Shown here piece after piece: positions 16,955 to 24,754 of a DNA stretch of 35,145 nucleotides. Numbering within the stretch: position 1 is the first letter of the stretch; every line of letters begins with the position of its first letter. The stretch is taken from the NCBI RefSeq assembly GCF_005233835.1, contig NZ_SZQA01000057.1, forward strand, positions 1 through 35,145, read 5' to 3'. A program made the position numbers and the translations under genes. The notes beneath the pieces are model-generated. The model was not told where the DNA came from and ran no database searches. It was given only the letters and a program-made list of their open reading frames with translations. This DNA comes from Herbidospora galbida. GTDB taxonomy: Bacteria; Actinomycetota; Actinomycetes; Streptosporangiales; Streptosporangiaceae.

Positions 16955-17464
16955 GACCAGGCTGGCCGCGAGCGCACCCAGCTCCGGCCAGTCGGCCGAG
17001 CCGGTGACGACGACGGTGCGGCCGTCGGAGACCTTGACCAGCGATCTCTGGTTCTTGTCTTCGCGGAAGCGCTTCTCCCACGTCGCGCCCTTGATCACCT
17101 CGGTGCCGATCGAGGTCTCGGTGTTGGCCAGGCGGTTGGCGAACCCGGCGGTGGGCTGCTCGTTGCTCTGGGCCACCATGGCGTGCATGCGCTTGCCGGT
17201 GGCGAAGCCCAGCCGCCAGGTCAGCACGCCCTTGGTGTTGGTCAGCCGTGAGCTGGTCGGCACCCAGTTGGCCAGGACCGGCTCGGGCACCGCGACCGGG
17301 AACTCGGCCGCGCGGGCGGCGTTGTCGGCGTCGACGGTGAAGTCGACGCGCGGGATGTGCTCGGTCCGGCTCTGCGGCGTGATCAGCAGGAACAGGCCGA
17401 CCCCGGCGAAGCAGACGAGCAGCGCGAAGGCGTAGCCGTAGAGGCCCTGGGTGAATCGGCGCAC
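16940..17464 (-). CDS. DUF4245 domain, membrane-anchored protein (Rv1100-like)
   Basis: 174 residues. A cytoplasmic MRRFTQGLYGYAFAL start leads into one transmembrane helix (about 10-30, ALLVCFAGVGLFLLIT). A soluble extracytoplasmic domain follows, with VDFTVDADNAARAAEFPV, WRLGFATGKRMHAMVAQSN and WEKRFREDKNQRSLVKVS. This fits DUF4245, found as Rv1100 next to glpX in mycobacteria. The function is unknown. The GTG start at 17464 has no ribosome-binding site, but TAGTCT lies 7 nt upstream, so the mRNA is likely leaderless. Confidence 0.88.
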   Translation of the reverse strand: MRRFTQGLYGYAFALLVCFAGVGLFLLITPQSRTEHIPRVDFTVDADNAARAAEFPVAVPEPVLANWVPTSSRLTNTKGVLTWRLGFATGKRMHAMVAQSNEQPTAGFANRLANTETSIGTEVIKGATWEKRFREDKNQRSLVKVSDGRTVVVTGSADWPELGALAASLVERDA

Positions 17465-17471
17465 GGTCCCG

Positions 17472-17477
17472 AGACTA
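17472..17477 (-). promoter_or_regulatory. -10 element TAGTCT of the DUF4245 gene, leaderless type
   Basis: TAGTCT on the minus strand ends 7 nt before the GTG start at 17464. No ribosome-binding site or clear -35 is visible. Confidence 0.55.
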
Positions 17478-17487
17478 CCGGCTCGGG

Positions 17488-18081
17488 TCAGAGGTTCCTG
17501 ATCCGGCCGATGATGCCGAGGGCCTGATCGGCCATCAGCCGGGCCGCGTCGAGGTCGGCCGACAGGGTCAGTTCCTGGACGACCGCCGCCAGCGCCCCCG
17601 TGATCACCACCACCAGCGCGTCTTCGTGCTCGAAGAGCGAGGCGTTGCGGCGGGCCCAGGTACGCAGCCGTTCGCGGATGACGACCTCGAAGCCGGGCGG
17701 CCCGTCGCCCCGCAGGAACAGCGCCGCCAGGTCGCGTTCCTGCACGCAGCCGTCGAGGTAGGCCCGCGCCCCGGCCAGGAACAGCTTCATCGGCTCGGTC
17801 TCGCCCTCGGCGCGGGCGTCTTGGACGGCGGTCTTGGTGCGCTGCGCCTGCCGGTCCTGGAACTCGTCGAACAGCGCCCGGTAGAGGTCGGCCTTGCCGG
17901 AGAAGTGGTGGTAGAGGCTGCCGACGCTGGCCCCGGCCCGCTGGACCACCTCGGTGACCCCGGCCTCGGCGAACCCCTGGGTGATGAACACGTCGCGGGC
18001 GGCGTCGAGAAGGGCGACCCGGGTCGCCGCGCCTCTTTCCGAGGTGCCCCGGCCGGTCTCCTTGATGTTGTCGCCGCTCAT
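17488..18081 (-). CDS. TetR/AcrR-family transcriptional regulator
   Basis: 197 residues from ATG 18081. An upstream in-frame ATG at 18126 is less likely because the TAATCT promoter hexamer would lie inside the coding region. The TetR DNA-binding domain spans about 15-65: RVALLDAARDVFITQGFAEA, then VTEVVQRAGASVGSLYHHF, then SGKADLYRAL. The C-terminal ligand domain has LAGARAYLDGCVQERDLAALF and resembles regulators with a TetR_C-type domain; the ligand is unknown. It is divergent from glpX. The 112-bp gap between them holds a long inverted repeat (18112-18172) that could be its operator. Confidence 0.92.
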   Translation of the reverse strand: MSGDNIKETGRGTSERGAATRVALLDAARDVFITQGFAEAGVTEVVQRAGASVGSLYHHFSGKADLYRALFDEFQDRQAQRTKTAVQDARAEGETEPMKLFLAGARAYLDGCVQERDLAALFLRGDGPPGFEVVIRERLRTWARRNASLFEHEDALVVVITGALAAVVQELTLSADLDAARLMADQALGIIGRIRNL

Positions 18082-18088
18082 GCAGGCG

Positions 18089-18094
18089 AGATTA
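18089..18094 (-). promoter_or_regulatory. -10 element TAATCT of the TetR gene, leaderless type
   Basis: TAATCT on the minus strand ends 7 nt before ATG 18081, with no ribosome-binding site between. The same hexamer precedes the DUF1707 gene. Confidence 0.6.
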
Positions 18095-18111
18095 TCGATG
18101 GAGCCGGGTGA

Positions 18112-18172
18112 TGTGGCACGACTCACGCAGAATCAACGGGTGATACGGGGTAGGGCAGTGTCATGTGCCACA
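18112..18172. promoter_or_regulatory. Interrupted inverted repeat between the TetR gene and glpX
   Basis: TGTGGCAC (18112-18119) is repeated in inverted orientation as GTGCCACA (18165-18172), with 45 nt between. The arms flank the divergent promoter region, as expected for a two-site operator. The symmetry is seen directly; TetR binding is inferred. Confidence 0.4.
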
Positions 18173-18193
18173 ACGCGCGCTTGAGGAGATGCG

Positions 18194-19246
18194 ATGAACT
18201 CAGATCAGTCTGTGCCCCCGCCCCTGGCCACTGACCACCGTGCGCCCGACCGCAACCTCGCCCTCGAACTGGTCAGGGTGACCGAGGCGGCGGCGATGGC
18301 CAGCGCCCGGTGGGTGGGCCGTGGTGACAAGAACGGCGCCGACGGGGCGGCGGTCAGCGCGATGCGGCAGTTGATCAACACGGTGTCGATGCGCGGCAAG
18401 GTGGTGATCGGCGAGGGCGAGAAGGACAAGGCCCCGATGCTGTTCAACGGCGAGGAGGTCGGCGACGGCACCGGCGCCGAGTGCGACGTGGCGGTCGACC
18501 CGATCGACGGCACCCGGCTGTGCGCCCTGGGCATGAACAACGCCATCTCGGTGATCGCGGTGAGCCCCAGGGGGTCGATGTACGACTCCAGCGCCGTCTT
18601 CTACATGGAGAAACTCGTGACGGGCGCCGAGGCGGCCGGGGTGGTCGACATCGAGGCGCCGGTGGCCCACAACGTGGCGGCGGTGGCCAAGGCGAAGGGC
18701 GGCAAGGCCTCCGACGTGACCGTGGTCATCCTCGACCGGACGCGGCACGAGAAGATCGTCCAGGAGATCAGGGAGACCGGCGCGCGGATCAAGTTCATCA
18801 CCGACGGCGACGTCGCGGGCGCGATCATGGCCGCCCAGCCGGGCACCGGCGTCGACCTGATGCTCGGCATCGGCGGCACCCCCGAGGGCACCGTCGCGGC
18901 CTGCGCGATGAAGTGCCTCGGCGGCGTCATCCAGGGCAAACTCTGGCCCCAGGACGACGCCGAACGCCGCCGCGCCCTCGACGCGGGCCTCGACCTGAAC
19001 CGGGTGCTCACCACCGACGACCTGGTCAGCTCCGACGACGTGTTCTTCGCCGCGACCGGCGTGACCGACGGCGAGCTGATGAACGGCGTCCGCTACCAGG
19101 GCGGCCTGCGCAACCGGGGCGGCGTGGCGCACACCCACTCGCTGGTCATGCGCGGCCGGTCGGGCACGATCAGGCGGATCGAGAGCGAGCACCAGCTCTG
19201 GAAGCTCGGCGCCTACAGCGCCATCAACTTCGACACCGCCCTCTGA
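18194..19246 (+). CDS. glpX: Class II fructose-1,6-bisphosphatase
   Basis: 350 residues, normal for GlpX. It hydrolyses fructose 1,6-bisphosphate in gluconeogenesis and uses Mn2+ or Mg2+. Motifs: [20 protein letters not shown] (40-59), [12 protein letters not shown] (70-81), the metal/phosphate site DPIDGTRL (102-109), [25 protein letters not shown] and KCLGG. The ATG at 18194 is preceded by GAGGAG at 5-6 nt. In mycobacteria glpX (Rv1099c) lies between fumC and the DUF4245 gene. Here glpX is still beside the DUF4245 gene, but fumC has been pushed 12 kb away. Confidence 0.97.
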   Translation: MNSDQSVPPPLATDHRAPDRNLALELVRVTEAAAMASARWVGRGDKNGADGAAVSAMRQLINTVSMRGKVVIGEGEKDKAPMLFNGEEVGDGTGAECDVAVDPIDGTRLCALGMNNAISVIAVSPRGSMYDSSAVFYMEKLVTGAEAAGVVDIEAPVAHNVAAVAKAKGGKASDVTVVILDRTRHEKIVQEIRETGARIKFITDGDVAGAIMAAQPGTGVDLMLGIGGTPEGTVAACAMKCLGGVIQGKLWPQDDAERRRALDAGLDLNRVLTTDDLVSSDDVFFAATGVTDGELMNGVRYQGGLRNRGGVAHTHSLVMRGRSGTIRRIESEHQLWKLGAYSAINFDTAL

Positions 19247-19253
19247 CGCCCGT

Positions 19254-19877
19254 CTAACGCCGCCGCCCCTTCTTGGGCGGCTTCGGCGACTTGGCGATCA
19301 CCCGCCCGCCCCAGACGTATCCGGCCAGTTCGATGACCGGGCAGTCGGGGTCGGCGGGTGGTCGCGTCTGGTCTTTGAACTGGCCGATCCGGGCGTTGGG
19401 CGCGACCACGATGCGCACCCCTTCCGGGACGGTCATGTTGACCGTGCCGGCCACGACGGCCAGCTGCACGACGATCCGGCGCGACTGGAGCAGCGCCTCG
19501 CGCAGGTCGAGTTCGACCTTGCCCCCGATCGAGCTGACCGGGACGGTCGAGGGCACCACCCAGCGGCCGCCGCGCGACTCGTTGCGGAAGACGGCCGCGA
19601 CGGGCCGGCTGTGCAGGGCGATGGGCTGCTGGTCGGGTGGCAGCAGATCCCGCGTGAGCACCATGAGCTGCCCGAGCGTCAGGGAGCGGTAGGCGGCGTC
19701 GACGCGTTCCTCGTGTTCGAGGCGGGACAGCCGCCCGTCGGCGGCGGCCTCGGTCAGCACGGTGATGACCCGCTCACGGTCGGCGTCGGAGGCGCGCAGT
19801 TCCTCGGGCCGGGGGCCCGACGAGGTCTCCCTGGGGGTGACCAGGGCGGCGATCCATTCACGGAAGTCGCTACTCAC
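19254..19877 (-). CDS. DUF1707 protein with LiaF-like C-terminal beta domain
   Basis: 207 residues. The DUF1707 segment lies at about 25-80: ELRASDADRERVITVLTEAA, DGRLSRLEHEERVDAAY, TLGQLMVLTRDLLP. The C-terminal half resembles the LiaF/DUF2154 beta-helix type: VSSIGGKVELDLREALL, VVQLAVVAGTVNMTVPEGVR, a Pro-rich loop, and a basic tail ending GRRR. Unlike many relatives it has no transmembrane helix. Function unknown; LiaF-like domains act in envelope stress. The GTG start at 19877 follows TAATCT by 6 nt, so it is probably leaderless. It is convergent with glpX and divergent from the sigma gene. Confidence 0.88.
   Translation of the reverse strand: MSSDFREWIAALVTPRETSSGPRPEELRASDADRERVITVLTEAAADGRLSRLEHEERVDAAYRSLTLGQLMVLTRDLLPPDQQPIALHSRPVAAVFRNESRGGRWVVPSTVPVSSIGGKVELDLREALLQSRRIVVQLAVVAGTVNMTVPEGVRIVVAPNARIGQFKDQTRPPADPDCPVIELAGYVWGGRVIAKSPKPPKKGRRR
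19262..19281 (+). terminator. Hairpin downstream of glpX, inside the DUF1707 coding end
   Basis: GCCGCCC (19262-19268) pairs perfectly with GGGCGGC (19275-19281) around a 6-nt loop and is followed by TTCGG. It lies 16 nt past the glpX stop and within the last codons of the convergent gene, so it probably terminates glpX transcripts. Confidence 0.55.
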
Positions 19878-19883
19878 CCCTTG

Positions 19884-19889
19884 AGATTA
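19884..19889 (-). promoter_or_regulatory. -10 element TAATCT of the DUF1707 gene, leaderless type
   Basis: TAATCT on the minus strand ends 6 nt before GTG 19877. The intervening AAGGG is too close to the start to be a normal ribosome-binding site. Confidence 0.6.
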
Positions 19890-19965
19890 CGGTGCGGGCG
19901 GCAGATCCCCACCAGGGACGGACCCCGATATGCAACGGCTTCGGCCCTGACGTGCTCTAAGGGAC

Positions 19966-20451
19966 ATGCGGGAAGACGACCAGTTCGAGAAGTTCGCCGA
20001 CGGGCGGGCCGACGCGCTGCTGAGGTTCGGCTACGTCCTGTCCGGCGACCCGCACGACGCCGCCGACCTCGTCCAAGAGGCGCTGGCCCGATTACGCGCC
20101 TCCTGGCACCGGGTCCAGCGCAAGGACGACCCCGAACGCTACGTGCGGACCACCATGACCCGGCTCCATTTGCGCCAGTGGCGGCTGCGCAGCCGGGAGC
20201 GCCCGACCGCCGACCCGCCCGACCGGGGCTCACCACCGGTCTACGACGAGACCTCCGACCTCGGCGACGCGCTGGCCGCCCTGCCCCGGCGGCAGCGCGC
20301 GGTGATCGTGCTGCGTTACTACACGGGCCTGACCGACGAGGAGATCGCCGCCACCCTCGGCGTCTCCCGGGGCACCGTGCGCAGCCAGGCGTTCCGCGCG
20401 CTGGCGCGGCTGCGCGGGCAACTGAGGGCCGACGGGTTCAGGAGGATCTGA
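19966..20451 (+). CDS. SigE-family ECF RNA polymerase sigma factor
   Basis: 161 residues. Sigma region 2: FEKFADGRADALLRFGYVLS, DPHDAADLVQEALARLRASW. Sigma region 4: DALAALPRRQRAVIVLRYYT, LTDEEIAATLGVSRGTVRSQ. The length and the FEKFADGR-type N-terminus match the actinobacterial SigE (SigE70) subgroup of minimal ECF factors. The ATG at 19966 has AAGGGA close upstream. Its stop overlaps the next start by one base (TGATG), with AGGAGG before it, so the pair is translationally coupled. It likely controls a small regulon including its own operon, but no autoregulated promoter motif is evident. Confidence 0.93.
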   Translation: MREDDQFEKFADGRADALLRFGYVLSGDPHDAADLVQEALARLRASWHRVQRKDDPERYVRTTMTRLHLRQWRLRSRERPTADPPDRGSPPVYDETSDLGDALAALPRRQRAVIVLRYYTGLTDEEIAATLGVSRGTVRSQAFRALARLRGQLRADGFRRI

Positions 20452-21563
20452 TGCGCGACGACTTCGAACGGCACCTGGAATCCGGCCTCCGACTCCTGGC
20501 CGACCGCGCCCCCACTGCCCCTCCCGACCTCATGGCCCAGGTCCGGGCCCGCCGCCCCCGCCGCTGGTGGAAGGCGCTGGCCGCCTTCGTGACGACGGGC
20601 GCGCTCGTCGCGACGGGCGTCGCCGTCACGTCCCCGGGCGGCCGGCCGGTGGAGAAGCCCGATCCGTCTCCCGCCATCGAGAAGGTGTTTCCGCGGGCGG
20701 TGCACTCGGTTCCCCGGCTGATGCCCGACGGCCGCATGTACGACGTCGTGGCGATGATCGACCGGGGGCACGCGCTGATCCGGACCGGCGAGGGCGACCG
20801 CACCGACGGGTTGTGGTCGCTCGACCTGGCCACCGGCCGGCCGACCCGGCTGGTCGAGGTCTCCACGCCCAAGGGCACCGTGATCAGCTTCTGGTCGGCC
20901 GCGGTCGGCGAGGGGCGCATCGCCTGGTGGACGTCCCGGAGGGTCAAGGGGAAGATGACCACCACCTTCTTCACCGCGCCCGTCACCGGCGGCGAGCAGC
21001 GGGTGCTGGCCGAGGCCCCGGGCTCCCCGCTCGACCTCACGATCTCCGACGGCAGGCTCGTCTGGACCCGGGGCGGCACGGGAGGCGCCTACGAGGTGCC
21101 GCTGTCGGGCGGCGTCCCGAAGGCGATCAAGGGCACCGAGGGCATGCACATGGTCCAGTGGCCGTGGGTCGGCACTCCGGCCTTCCGGCAGCAGAAGCTG
21201 GCCATCGTGCACGGCGAGATCGTCAACGCCCTGACCGGCGAGCGGCGCACCACCTCGGGCTGGACCGCGCCCGCCCAGTGTTCGGTCACCTGGTGCATGT
21301 CCCGCGACCGGATCGGGCGGCGCGACGGCACCGGGGCCAGGGTGGTGCCGGAGATGTTCCTGGCGGACCCGCCCGCCCTCGACCGCTTCGTGCTGCCGCG
21401 CTCTCCGGGCGGGGGGCTGATCGACCTGGCCACGGGGCGGAACATCGGCCTGCGCGCCGACGACAACCCCGTGCTCGACTACCGCATGAAGGTGCTGACG
21501 TACGAGAAGGGCGGCCGTCTGATCATCGTCGATCTGGCGGCGATACCCCGGGTGAACCCTTAG
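20451..21563 (+). CDS. Membrane-anchored partner of the SigE-family sigma factor, probable anti-sigma factor
   Basis: 370 residues. The cytoplasmic N-terminus (1-38) contains FERHLESGLRLLADRAPTAP and PPDLMAQVRARRPRR, typical of proteins encoded after SigE-type sigmas. One helix spans about 41-60 (ALAAFVTTGALVATGVAVTS). The large extracytoplasmic domain has repeated blades such as LWSLDLATGRPTRLVEV, GRIAWWTSRR, GRLVWTRGGTGG and GGLIDLATGRNIGL, suggesting a beta-propeller. C282 and C287 (AQCSVTWCM) could form a disulfide. By position it should hold the sigma factor inactive until an envelope signal is sensed. There is no recognisable zinc-binding HxxxCxxC anti-sigma motif, so the role is inferred. 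Confidence 0.82.
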   Translation: MRDDFERHLESGLRLLADRAPTAPPDLMAQVRARRPRRWWKALAAFVTTGALVATGVAVTSPGGRPVEKPDPSPAIEKVFPRAVHSVPRLMPDGRMYDVVAMIDRGHALIRTGEGDRTDGLWSLDLATGRPTRLVEVSTPKGTVISFWSAAVGEGRIAWWTSRRVKGKMTTTFFTAPVTGGEQRVLAEAPGSPLDLTISDGRLVWTRGGTGGAYEVPLSGGVPKAIKGTEGMHMVQWPWVGTPAFRQQKLAIVHGEIVNALTGERRTTSGWTAPAQCSVTWCMSRDRIGRRDGTGARVVPEMFLADPPALDRFVLPRSPGGGLIDLATGRNIGLRADDNPVLDYRMKVLTYEKGGRLIIVDLAAIPRVNP

Positions 21564-21571
21564 CCGCCGCT

Positions 21572-21603
21572 CCGGGATCTCCGCCGCACGGAGGAGGTCC
21601 CGG
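21572..21603 (+). terminator. Hairpin after the sigma/anti-sigma operon
   Basis: CCGGGA (21572-21577) pairs with TCCCGG (21598-21603), and CTCCG (21579-21583) pairs with CGGAG (21589-21593), with a small asymmetric bulge. It starts 9 nt after the operon stop and is a good candidate Rho-independent terminator without a U-tract. Confidence 0.6.
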
Positions 21604-21654
21604 TTCGGCCTTCGCGCCGATTACGGCGGCGCCCACGAGGACGACGCTGAACCC

Positions 21655-22203
21655 ATGAATCCCCGCATCGCCTTCATCGGCGCGCCTCTGCTCACCCTCG
21701 TCTACGGCGTGATCCGCCTGCTGAGCGAGCACGGCCCCGGTCTCGCCTGGACCACCGGCCACATCGCCTTCCTCGTCGCCCTCGGCCTCTACGGCGTGGT
21801 GCTGATCCAGCTCGACCGGCACACCTTCACCGGCTTCACCGTCGTGGGCTTCGCCGGGCTGGCCGCCTTCGCCGCGCAGTTCGTCATCGACCTCGTGGTG
21901 GGCTTCATGGCCGCCGACCGCGCCGAGATGAGCGACCTGTTCGGCCGGGTCTACGACACCCCGGGGCTGGAACTGCTCGTCCAGCAGGCCGGTCCGCCGC
22001 TGTTCTACCTCGCCCTGTTCGCCGTCATGACCCACCTCGCGATCCAGCGCCGGATTCCGATCTGGATCCCGGTCGCCGTGCTGGTGGCCAGCGTGCTCCC
22101 CGCCCTCAACCTCGATCTGCTGCCGGTCTCGGCGGTGATCATCCTGATCGCCTTCGCGACCCTCGTACGGGGAGTTGTTGACCTGGAAGAGGCCCGCCCC
22201 TAG
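21655..22203 (+). CDS. Hypothetical polytopic membrane protein
   Basis: 182 residues with about five hydrophobic segments (FIGAPLLTLVYGVIRLL, IAFLVALGLYGVVLIQ, GFAGLAAFAAQFVIDLVVGF, PLFYLALFAVMTHLAI, IPVAVLVASVLPALNL, VSAVIILIAFATLV). A hydrophilic loop AADRAEMSDLFGRVYDTP lies in the middle. No family is recognised. The ribosome-binding site before ATG 21655 is weak. It ends 43 nt before the MFS gene on the same strand, and the two may be co-expressed. Confidence 0.75.
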   Translation: MNPRIAFIGAPLLTLVYGVIRLLSEHGPGLAWTTGHIAFLVALGLYGVVLIQLDRHTFTGFTVVGFAGLAAFAAQFVIDLVVGFMAADRAEMSDLFGRVYDTPGLELLVQQAGPPLFYLALFAVMTHLAIQRRIPIWIPVAVLVASVLPALNLDLLPVSAVIILIAFATLVRGVVDLEEARP

Positions 22204-22246
22204 CCTGAGCCAAATCTTGAAACACGCTCATGTTCGGGAGGCTGTC

Positions 22247-23434
22247 GTGCCTCGTGACCGGCAGGCCCGCCTCGCCACGTTCGCGGTGTTCTTCGTGCAG
22301 GGCCTCACGTTCTCGACGCTGCTCACCCAGGTCGCGGCGCTGCAGCACAAACACGGTCTCGACGAGGGCGAACTGACCCTCCTCCTGCTGGTCGTGCCGG
22401 TCATCGCGGGTGTGGGCAGCGTCGTCGCCGGTCAGGTGGCGGCCCGGTGGGGCAGCCGGTCCATGCTCCTGTACGTCCAGCCGCTCGCCTGCGCCGCCGT
22501 CGCGCTCAGCGGGTGGGCGGGGAGCGTGCCGGTCCTGGTGGCGGCGCTGGTGCTGTTCGGGCTGGGCCTGGGCGGGGTCGACGCCGGGATGAACATGCAG
22601 GGCACCGCCGTCGAGCGGCGCTACGCCCGGCCGGTGATGACGGGGTTCCACGCGCTGTGGAGCCTGGCGGCGGTGATCGGGGCCGCGTGGGCGTCGAACG
22701 CGACCGGGCTCGGCCTCGACCTGGGGCCGGCGTTCACGATCGTGATGGTCCCGGCCCTGCTGATCTCGCTGGCCGCCAACCGGTGGCTGTTCGGCCCGGC
22801 CGAGGAGCACGTCGAGACGGTCGTGGCGACCGGCCCGGTCACCGTCCCGTGGCGGCCGATCCTGCCGCTGTGCCTGGCGATGGCCTTCCTCTACGTCGGC
22901 GACGCGTCGGTGTCGAACTTCGGGTCGGTCTACTTCGACCAGGCGCTCACCGCCGAGGCGTGGCTGGCGCCGTGGGCCCTCGGGGCCTACCAGGCGACGA
23001 CCTTCCTCGTGCGGGTCGGCGGCGACGCGGCGGTCAGCCGGTTCGGGCCCGCCACGATCGTGCGGGTCGGCGGGGTGGTCGCGGCGCTGGGCTTCCTGCT
23101 CATCGTGCTCGCGCCGAACGAGGCGGTGGCGATCGCCGGGTTCGCGCTGACCGGGGTCGGGCTGTCGGTGGTCGCGCCCCAGTCGTTCTCGGCGGCCGGG
23201 CGGCTCGACCCGGCCGGGACCGGCGTGGCCATCGCCCGGGTCAACATGTTCAACTACGTCGGCTTCATCGTCGGGGCCGCGCTGGTCGGCGGCATCGGCG
23301 ACGCCGCCGGGTTCCAGGCCGCGTTCGTCGCGCCGCTCGTGCTGGCCGCCGGGATCGTGGTGCTGGCTAGGGGCTTCGCATCTCCCGTACGGCTCCCGCG
23401 AGCCGATGGCCAGGCCACCGAGCGAAACCGATGA
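22247..23434 (+). CDS. Major facilitator superfamily transporter
   Basis: 395 residues from GTG 22247, preferred because GGGAGG lies 5 nt upstream and the first helix follows (LATFAVFFVQGLTFSTLL). Twelve hydrophobic helices are visible. The family signature after helix 2 reads GQVAARWGSRSMLLY, and the sequence GVDAGMNMQGTAVERRYARP is typical of the YbjJ-like MFS group. The substrate is unknown. The 3' end overlaps the convergent MocR-type gene by 68 bp, so the last 20 or so residues (ASPVRLPRADGQATERNR region) are encoded opposite the regulator C-terminus. Confidence 0.9.
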   Translation: MPRDRQARLATFAVFFVQGLTFSTLLTQVAALQHKHGLDEGELTLLLLVVPVIAGVGSVVAGQVAARWGSRSMLLYVQPLACAAVALSGWAGSVPVLVAALVLFGLGLGGVDAGMNMQGTAVERRYARPVMTGFHALWSLAAVIGAAWASNATGLGLDLGPAFTIVMVPALLISLAANRWLFGPAEEHVETVVATGPVTVPWRPILPLCLAMAFLYVGDASVSNFGSVYFDQALTAEAWLAPWALGAYQATTFLVRVGGDAAVSRFGPATIVRVGGVVAALGFLLIVLAPNEAVAIAGFALTGVGLSVVAPQSFSAAGRLDPAGTGVAIARVNMFNYVGFIVGAALVGGIGDAAGFQAAFVAPLVLAAGIVVLARGFASPVRLPRADGQATERNR

Positions 23435-24683
23435 CCACGGCCGGGCCGTCGACCGGTTCGGCGGCCAGCCCGGCGGCGACCGCCTCGGCGGCGAACGTGC
23501 GGGCGTCCCACTCGGGCGGCAGTTCGGCGAACAGGTGCAGCCCGGCCGAGATGCCGCACACCTTCACCTCGGGGAACCGCTCGGCCAGCGCGCCCACCAG
23601 GGCGTCGCGGCGGGCCCGGTATTCGCGCCGCATCCGCCGCAGGTGCCGGTCGTAGGCGCCGGTGGCGATGAAGTGGGCCAGGGTGTACTGGTCGAGCACC
23701 GGTGACCCCAGGTCGAACTCGCCCCGGAACTTCCGCAGCTCGGCCGCGAGTGAGACGGGCGCGACCAGCCAGCCCAGCCGCAGGCCCGGCGCGAGGGCCT
23801 TGCTGACGCTGCCGGCCAGCACCACCCGGTTGGGGGCGAGCCCCTGGAGGCAGCCGACGGGTTCGCGGTCGAACCGGAACTCGGCGTCGTAGTCGTCTTC
23901 GAGGACGGTCGCCCCGGTCCGGGCCGCCCAGGAGATCAGCTCGGCACGGCGGCGCGGCGACAGCACCACGCCGGTCGGATAGTGGTGGGCCGGGGTCAGC
24001 AGCACCGCGGTGGCGCCGCTGCGGGCCAGCTCGGCGACGTCGATCCCCTCGTCGTCGACCGGGATCCCGATCAGCTCGGCCCCCGCCCTGCGGAGCAGCG
24101 GCGTCTGCCGCTCGCTCGTGGGCAGCTCGGTGGCCAGCCGCAGCGGCCCGAGCGCCTGGACGACCAGCGACAGCCCCTGCGCCACGCCGGTGACCACCAC
24201 GACGTTCTCGGGCTCGGCCCGCGCCGCCCGGACCCGCCGGAGATAGGCCGCCAGCTCGCCCCGCAGCTCCGGCACGCCGCCGGGATCGCCGTAGTCGAGC
24301 GCGTCGTGCGGCAGCGTGGCCAGCACGTGCCGGTAGGCGGCGCCCCACGCCTGCCGGGGGAAGGCCCCGAGGTCCGGCGAGGTCGGCCTACCGCCGAACT
24401 CACCCGAGGCGTCGGCCGGGGAGGCGGGTTCCTCGATCGTGACGGCCGCGACGGTCGTGCCGGCCCCGATCCGCGACTCCAGGAAGCCTTCGGCGACGAG
24501 CTGCTCGTACGCCTCGACGACCACCCCGCGCGAGACCGCCAGATCCCGCGCCAGATCACGGCTCGCCGGGAGCCGGGTGCCGGCGGGCAGCCGGCCGGTG
24601 CGCACCGCCTCGCGGAGTTCGCCGGCCACCTGGCGGGCGAGGCCGCCGGCCTGGCGGTCAAGGGAGAGATGCAGGTCGGCCAA
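23367..24683 (-). CDS. MocR/PdxR-type GntR-family regulator with an aminotransferase-like PLP domain
   Basis: 438 residues. The GntR winged helix lies at about 5-75: GGLARQVAGELREAVRTGRL, TRLPASRDLARDLAVSRGVV, AYEQLVAEGFLESRIGAGT. The fold-type I aminotransferase domain (about 105-435) has LDYGDPGGVPELRGELAAYL, VTGVAQGLSLV, TPAHHYPTGVVLSPRRR, LEDDYDAEFRFD, and the PLP lysine K295 in GSVSKALAPGLRLGW. The segment equivalent to EDPxYP reads TELPTSERQ, a divergent version. The start is TTG 24683 with GAGGA 7 nt upstream. It is divergent from the EamA transporter, its likely target; PLP-related or amino-compound control is a family inference. Confidence 0.93.
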   Translation of the reverse strand: MADLHLSLDRQAGGLARQVAGELREAVRTGRLPAGTRLPASRDLARDLAVSRGVVVEAYEQLVAEGFLESRIGAGTTVAAVTIEEPASPADASGEFGGRPTSPDLGAFPRQAWGAAYRHVLATLPHDALDYGDPGGVPELRGELAAYLRRVRAARAEPENVVVVTGVAQGLSLVVQALGPLRLATELPTSERQTPLLRRAGAELIGIPVDDEGIDVAELARSGATAVLLTPAHHYPTGVVLSPRRRAELISWAARTGATVLEDDYDAEFRFDREPVGCLQGLAPNRVVLAGSVSKALAPGLRLGWLVAPVSLAAELRKFRGEFDLGSPVLDQYTLAHFIATGAYDRHLRRMRREYRARRDALVGALAERFPEVKVCGISAGLHLFAELPPEWDARTFAAEAVAAGLAAEPVDGPAVVIGFARWPGHRLAGAVREMRSP

Positions 24684-24684
24684 C

Positions 24685-24714
24685 GATTGGTCCTCGTTTT
24701 ACCGGAGAGATTGG
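24685..24714. promoter_or_regulatory. Candidate MocR operator: GATTGG direct repeat
   Basis: GATTGGTCC at 24685-24693 and GATTGGACT at 24709-24717 form a direct repeat with a 24-bp centre spacing (about two helical turns) in the 71-bp region between the divergent MocR and EamA genes. MocR proteins commonly bind direct repeats of this kind. Confidence 0.45.
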
Positions 24715-24740
24715 ACTGATTCTGTGAACCATTTCATTCC

Positions 24741-24746
24741 TAGCAT
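24741..24746 (+). promoter_or_regulatory. -10 element TAGCAT of the EamA gene, leaderless type
   Basis: TAGCAT ends 8 nt before ATG 24755, with CCATCGTC between and no ribosome-binding site. No matching -35 is visible, as expected if an activator such as MocR assists. Confidence 0.55.
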
Positions 24747-24754
24747 CCATCGTC

